A stretch of 64,000 nt of DNA from Micromonospora haikouensis (lineage in GTDB: Bacteria > Actinomycetota > Actinomycetes > Mycobacteriales > Micromonosporaceae): positions 1 to 64,000 of the forward strand of contig NZ_FMCW01000020.1 of NCBI RefSeq assembly GCF_900091595.1, written 5' to 3'. The number at the start of each line of letters is the position of its first letter. Within the stretch, counting starts at the first letter, position 1. The translations under genes were made by a program, and so were the position numbers. The notes beneath the pieces are model-generated. The model made no database searches, was not told the DNA's origin, and worked only from the letters and a program-made list of their open reading frames with translations. Positions 62,917 to 64,000 of this stretch are shown piece by piece.

Positions 62917-63549
62917 ATGCCCGGTGCCGCCTACCAGCCGTCGATGCTCGACCTCGCCGCCGACGGGCCGTCGCCGGGCCCGCTCGCCGGGCTGCGCCGG
63001 CACCCGCTGACCCGGGGCGCCTGGGTCGACCACCTGCCCGGCTGGGTGCGCGGCTCCGACGCGGTCCTCGACGTGCTGCTCGCCGACGTGCCCTGGCGGG
63101 CCGAGCGCCGCACGATGTACGACGCGCGGGTCGACGTCCCCCGGCTGCTCTGCTGGTATTCCGGCCACCGGGAGCTGCCCCACCCGGTGCTCACCCGGGC
63201 GCGGGCGGCGCTGACCGCCCACTACGCCCCCGAGCTGGGCGAGCCGTTCGTCACCGCCGGCATGTGCCTCTACCGCGACGGGCGCGACAGCGTCGCCTGG
63301 CACGGCGACACCCTGGGCCGCTCCGCGCACACCGACACCATGGTCGCCATCGTCTCGTTCGGCGCGCCCCGGCCGCTGCTGCTGCGCCCGCGCGGCGGCG
63401 GCCCCGGCCTGCGCTTCCCCCTCGGCCACGGCGACCTCGTGGTGATGGGCGGCTCCTGCCAACGCACCTGGGAGCACGCGGTCCCGGAGACCGCGCGCCC
63501 GGTCGGCCCCCGGGTCAGCGTCCAGTTCCGCCCCGCCGGGGTCGCCTGA
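62917..63549 (+). CDS. AlkB-like 2-oxoglutarate/Fe(II)-dependent dioxygenase
   Basis: 210 residues. The iron ligands are H129 and D131 in WHGDTLGR and H187 in WEHAVP; R199 and R205 at the end bind 2-oxoglutarate (GPRVSVQFR). FVTAGMCLYRDGRDSVAWHGD and VAIVSFGAPRPLLLRP are typical of AlkB-family members that remove alkyl groups from nucleic acids. Length fits. It is monocistronic with a likely leaderless transcript. Confidence 0.9.
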   Translation: MPGAAYQPSMLDLAADGPSPGPLAGLRRHPLTRGAWVDHLPGWVRGSDAVLDVLLADVPWRAERRTMYDARVDVPRLLCWYSGHRELPHPVLTRARAALTAHYAPELGEPFVTAGMCLYRDGRDSVAWHGDTLGRSAHTDTMVAIVSFGAPRPLLLRPRGGGPGLRFPLGHGDLVVMGGSCQRTWEHAVPETARPVGPRVSVQFRPAGVA

Positions 63550-63629
63550 GCGCCGAGCCCGGCTCCTCTGCTAGAAACGACTTCCAGGGTCTCCGCCCCG
63601 CACCGCCGTCGACGCGAAAGGGCACCGCG

Positions 63630-64000
63630 ATGACCGAGACCCCCACCGAACCGCGCTCCCGCTGGTCCCCCTGGTCCCTGCACGGCGACGGCCGCTCCGT
63701 CACCCCCGGCGACGTCGTCCACCCCGGCGAACGGCTCTCCTGGCCGCGCACCCTCGGCATCGGCGTGCAGCACGTCGTGGCGATGTTCGGCGCCACCTTC
63801 ACCGTGCCGCTGATCAGCGGCTTCCCGCCGGCCACCACGCTGTTCTTCTCCGGCGTCGGCACCCTGCTCTTCCTGCTGATCACCGGCAACCGGCTGCCGT
63901 CGTACCTCGGGTCGTCGTTCGCGTTCATCGCCCCCGTGCTGGCCGCGAAAGCCGGCGGCGACATCGGCCCCGCGCTCGGCGGCATCGTCGTGGCCGGCGC
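63630..64000 (+). CDS. Uracil/xanthine permease (NCS2), N-terminal part cut by window edge
   Basis: The first 123 residues are visible from an ATG with AAAGG upstream. The N-terminus ends in GERLSWPRTLGIGVQHVVAM, whose QH motif is characteristic of NCS2 nucleobase transporters (UraA, PyrP, XanQ). FGATFTVPLISGFPPATTLF and YLGSSFAFIAPVLAA also match. The remainder, including the substrate-binding motif, is outside the window, so uracil versus xanthine cannot be decided. Confidence 0.88.
   Translation, partial: MTETPTEPRSRWSPWSLHGDGRSVTPGDVVHPGERLSWPRTLGIGVQHVVAMFGATFTVPLISGFPPATTLFFSGVGTLLFLLITGNRLPSYLGSSFAFIAPVLAAKAGGDIGPALGGIVVAG

Noticed and set aside
1..64000. tRNA or rRNA genes
   Set aside because: I looked for T-loop and conserved rRNA motifs while reading and saw none outside coding sequence; a tRNA search tool would settle this.

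Overview
The window is about 64 kb of very GC-rich DNA with strong third-position GC bias, many GTG/TTG starts, GGAGG-type ribosome binding sites, hairpin terminators without U-tracts and near-leaderless promoters. This fits a filamentous actinobacterium, most likely Micromonosporaceae (a Micromonospora-like genome); the assignment is inferred from style and gene content, not from a marker gene. No rRNA, tRNA, CRISPR array or phage was seen.

Layout. (1) 1-12.1 kb: the start of an IS5-type transposase cut by the left edge, then a giant secreted RHS/YD-repeat protein with a distinct C-terminal tip and a small membrane protein directly behind it (candidate toxin/immunity pair). Divergent from it is a secreted DNRLRE/LamG/FG-GAP protein. 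(2) 12.1-20.3 kb: housekeeping and signalling genes: App1-type phosphatase, GT-C-like membrane protein, YaaA, a TAXI-type lipoprotein convergent with an OmpR-type two-component system, and a DUF952 protein. (3) 20.4-45.1 kb: a large cell-surface glycan region. It holds a WlbA/WlbB/WlbC-like set for a diacetamido sugar, two CDP-glycerol/ribitol-type polymerases, a CDP-ribitol synthase fusion, a Wzm/Wzt-type ABC exporter, a sugar epimerase, a second aminotransferase, an L-2-hydroxyglutarate oxidase-like enzyme and a TetR regulator. Embedded in it is a tightly coupled operon: glycosyltransferase, LbH acyltransferase, ACP, SDR, acyl-AMP ligase, LuxE-like and LuxC-like proteins. (4) 45.2-49.6 kb: a C39-like secreted peptidase under a clear ydaO-type c-di-AMP riboswitch with its own promoter, two small unknown membrane proteins and an acyltransferase-3. 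(5) 49.7-60.8 kb: a pyruvyl transferase, a GT2 and a nonulosonic (pseudaminic-type) acid pathway (PseH, PseI, PseB, PseC, an SpsF-type cytidylyltransferase, PseG) interleaved with two proteins of unknown function. (6) 60.8-64 kb: a polytopic membrane protein, an AlkB-like dioxygenase and the start of a uracil/xanthine permease cut by the right edge.

How it works together (inference): regions 3 and 5 would supply activated sugars (a 2,3-diacetamido sugar, CDP-ribitol, a CMP-nonulosonate), polymerise and export a phosphate-linked wall polymer, and decorate it with acyl, pyruvyl and sialic-acid-like groups. The acyl-reduction operon would provide a fatty acyl or aldehyde-derived substituent for the glycan. 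The riboswitch ties a wall-associated peptidase to c-di-AMP. The most interesting items are the Lux-like acyl module inside a glycan operon, the RHS tip/immunity pair, the riboswitch, and the nonulosonate cluster with its apparent CTG-initiated pseG.
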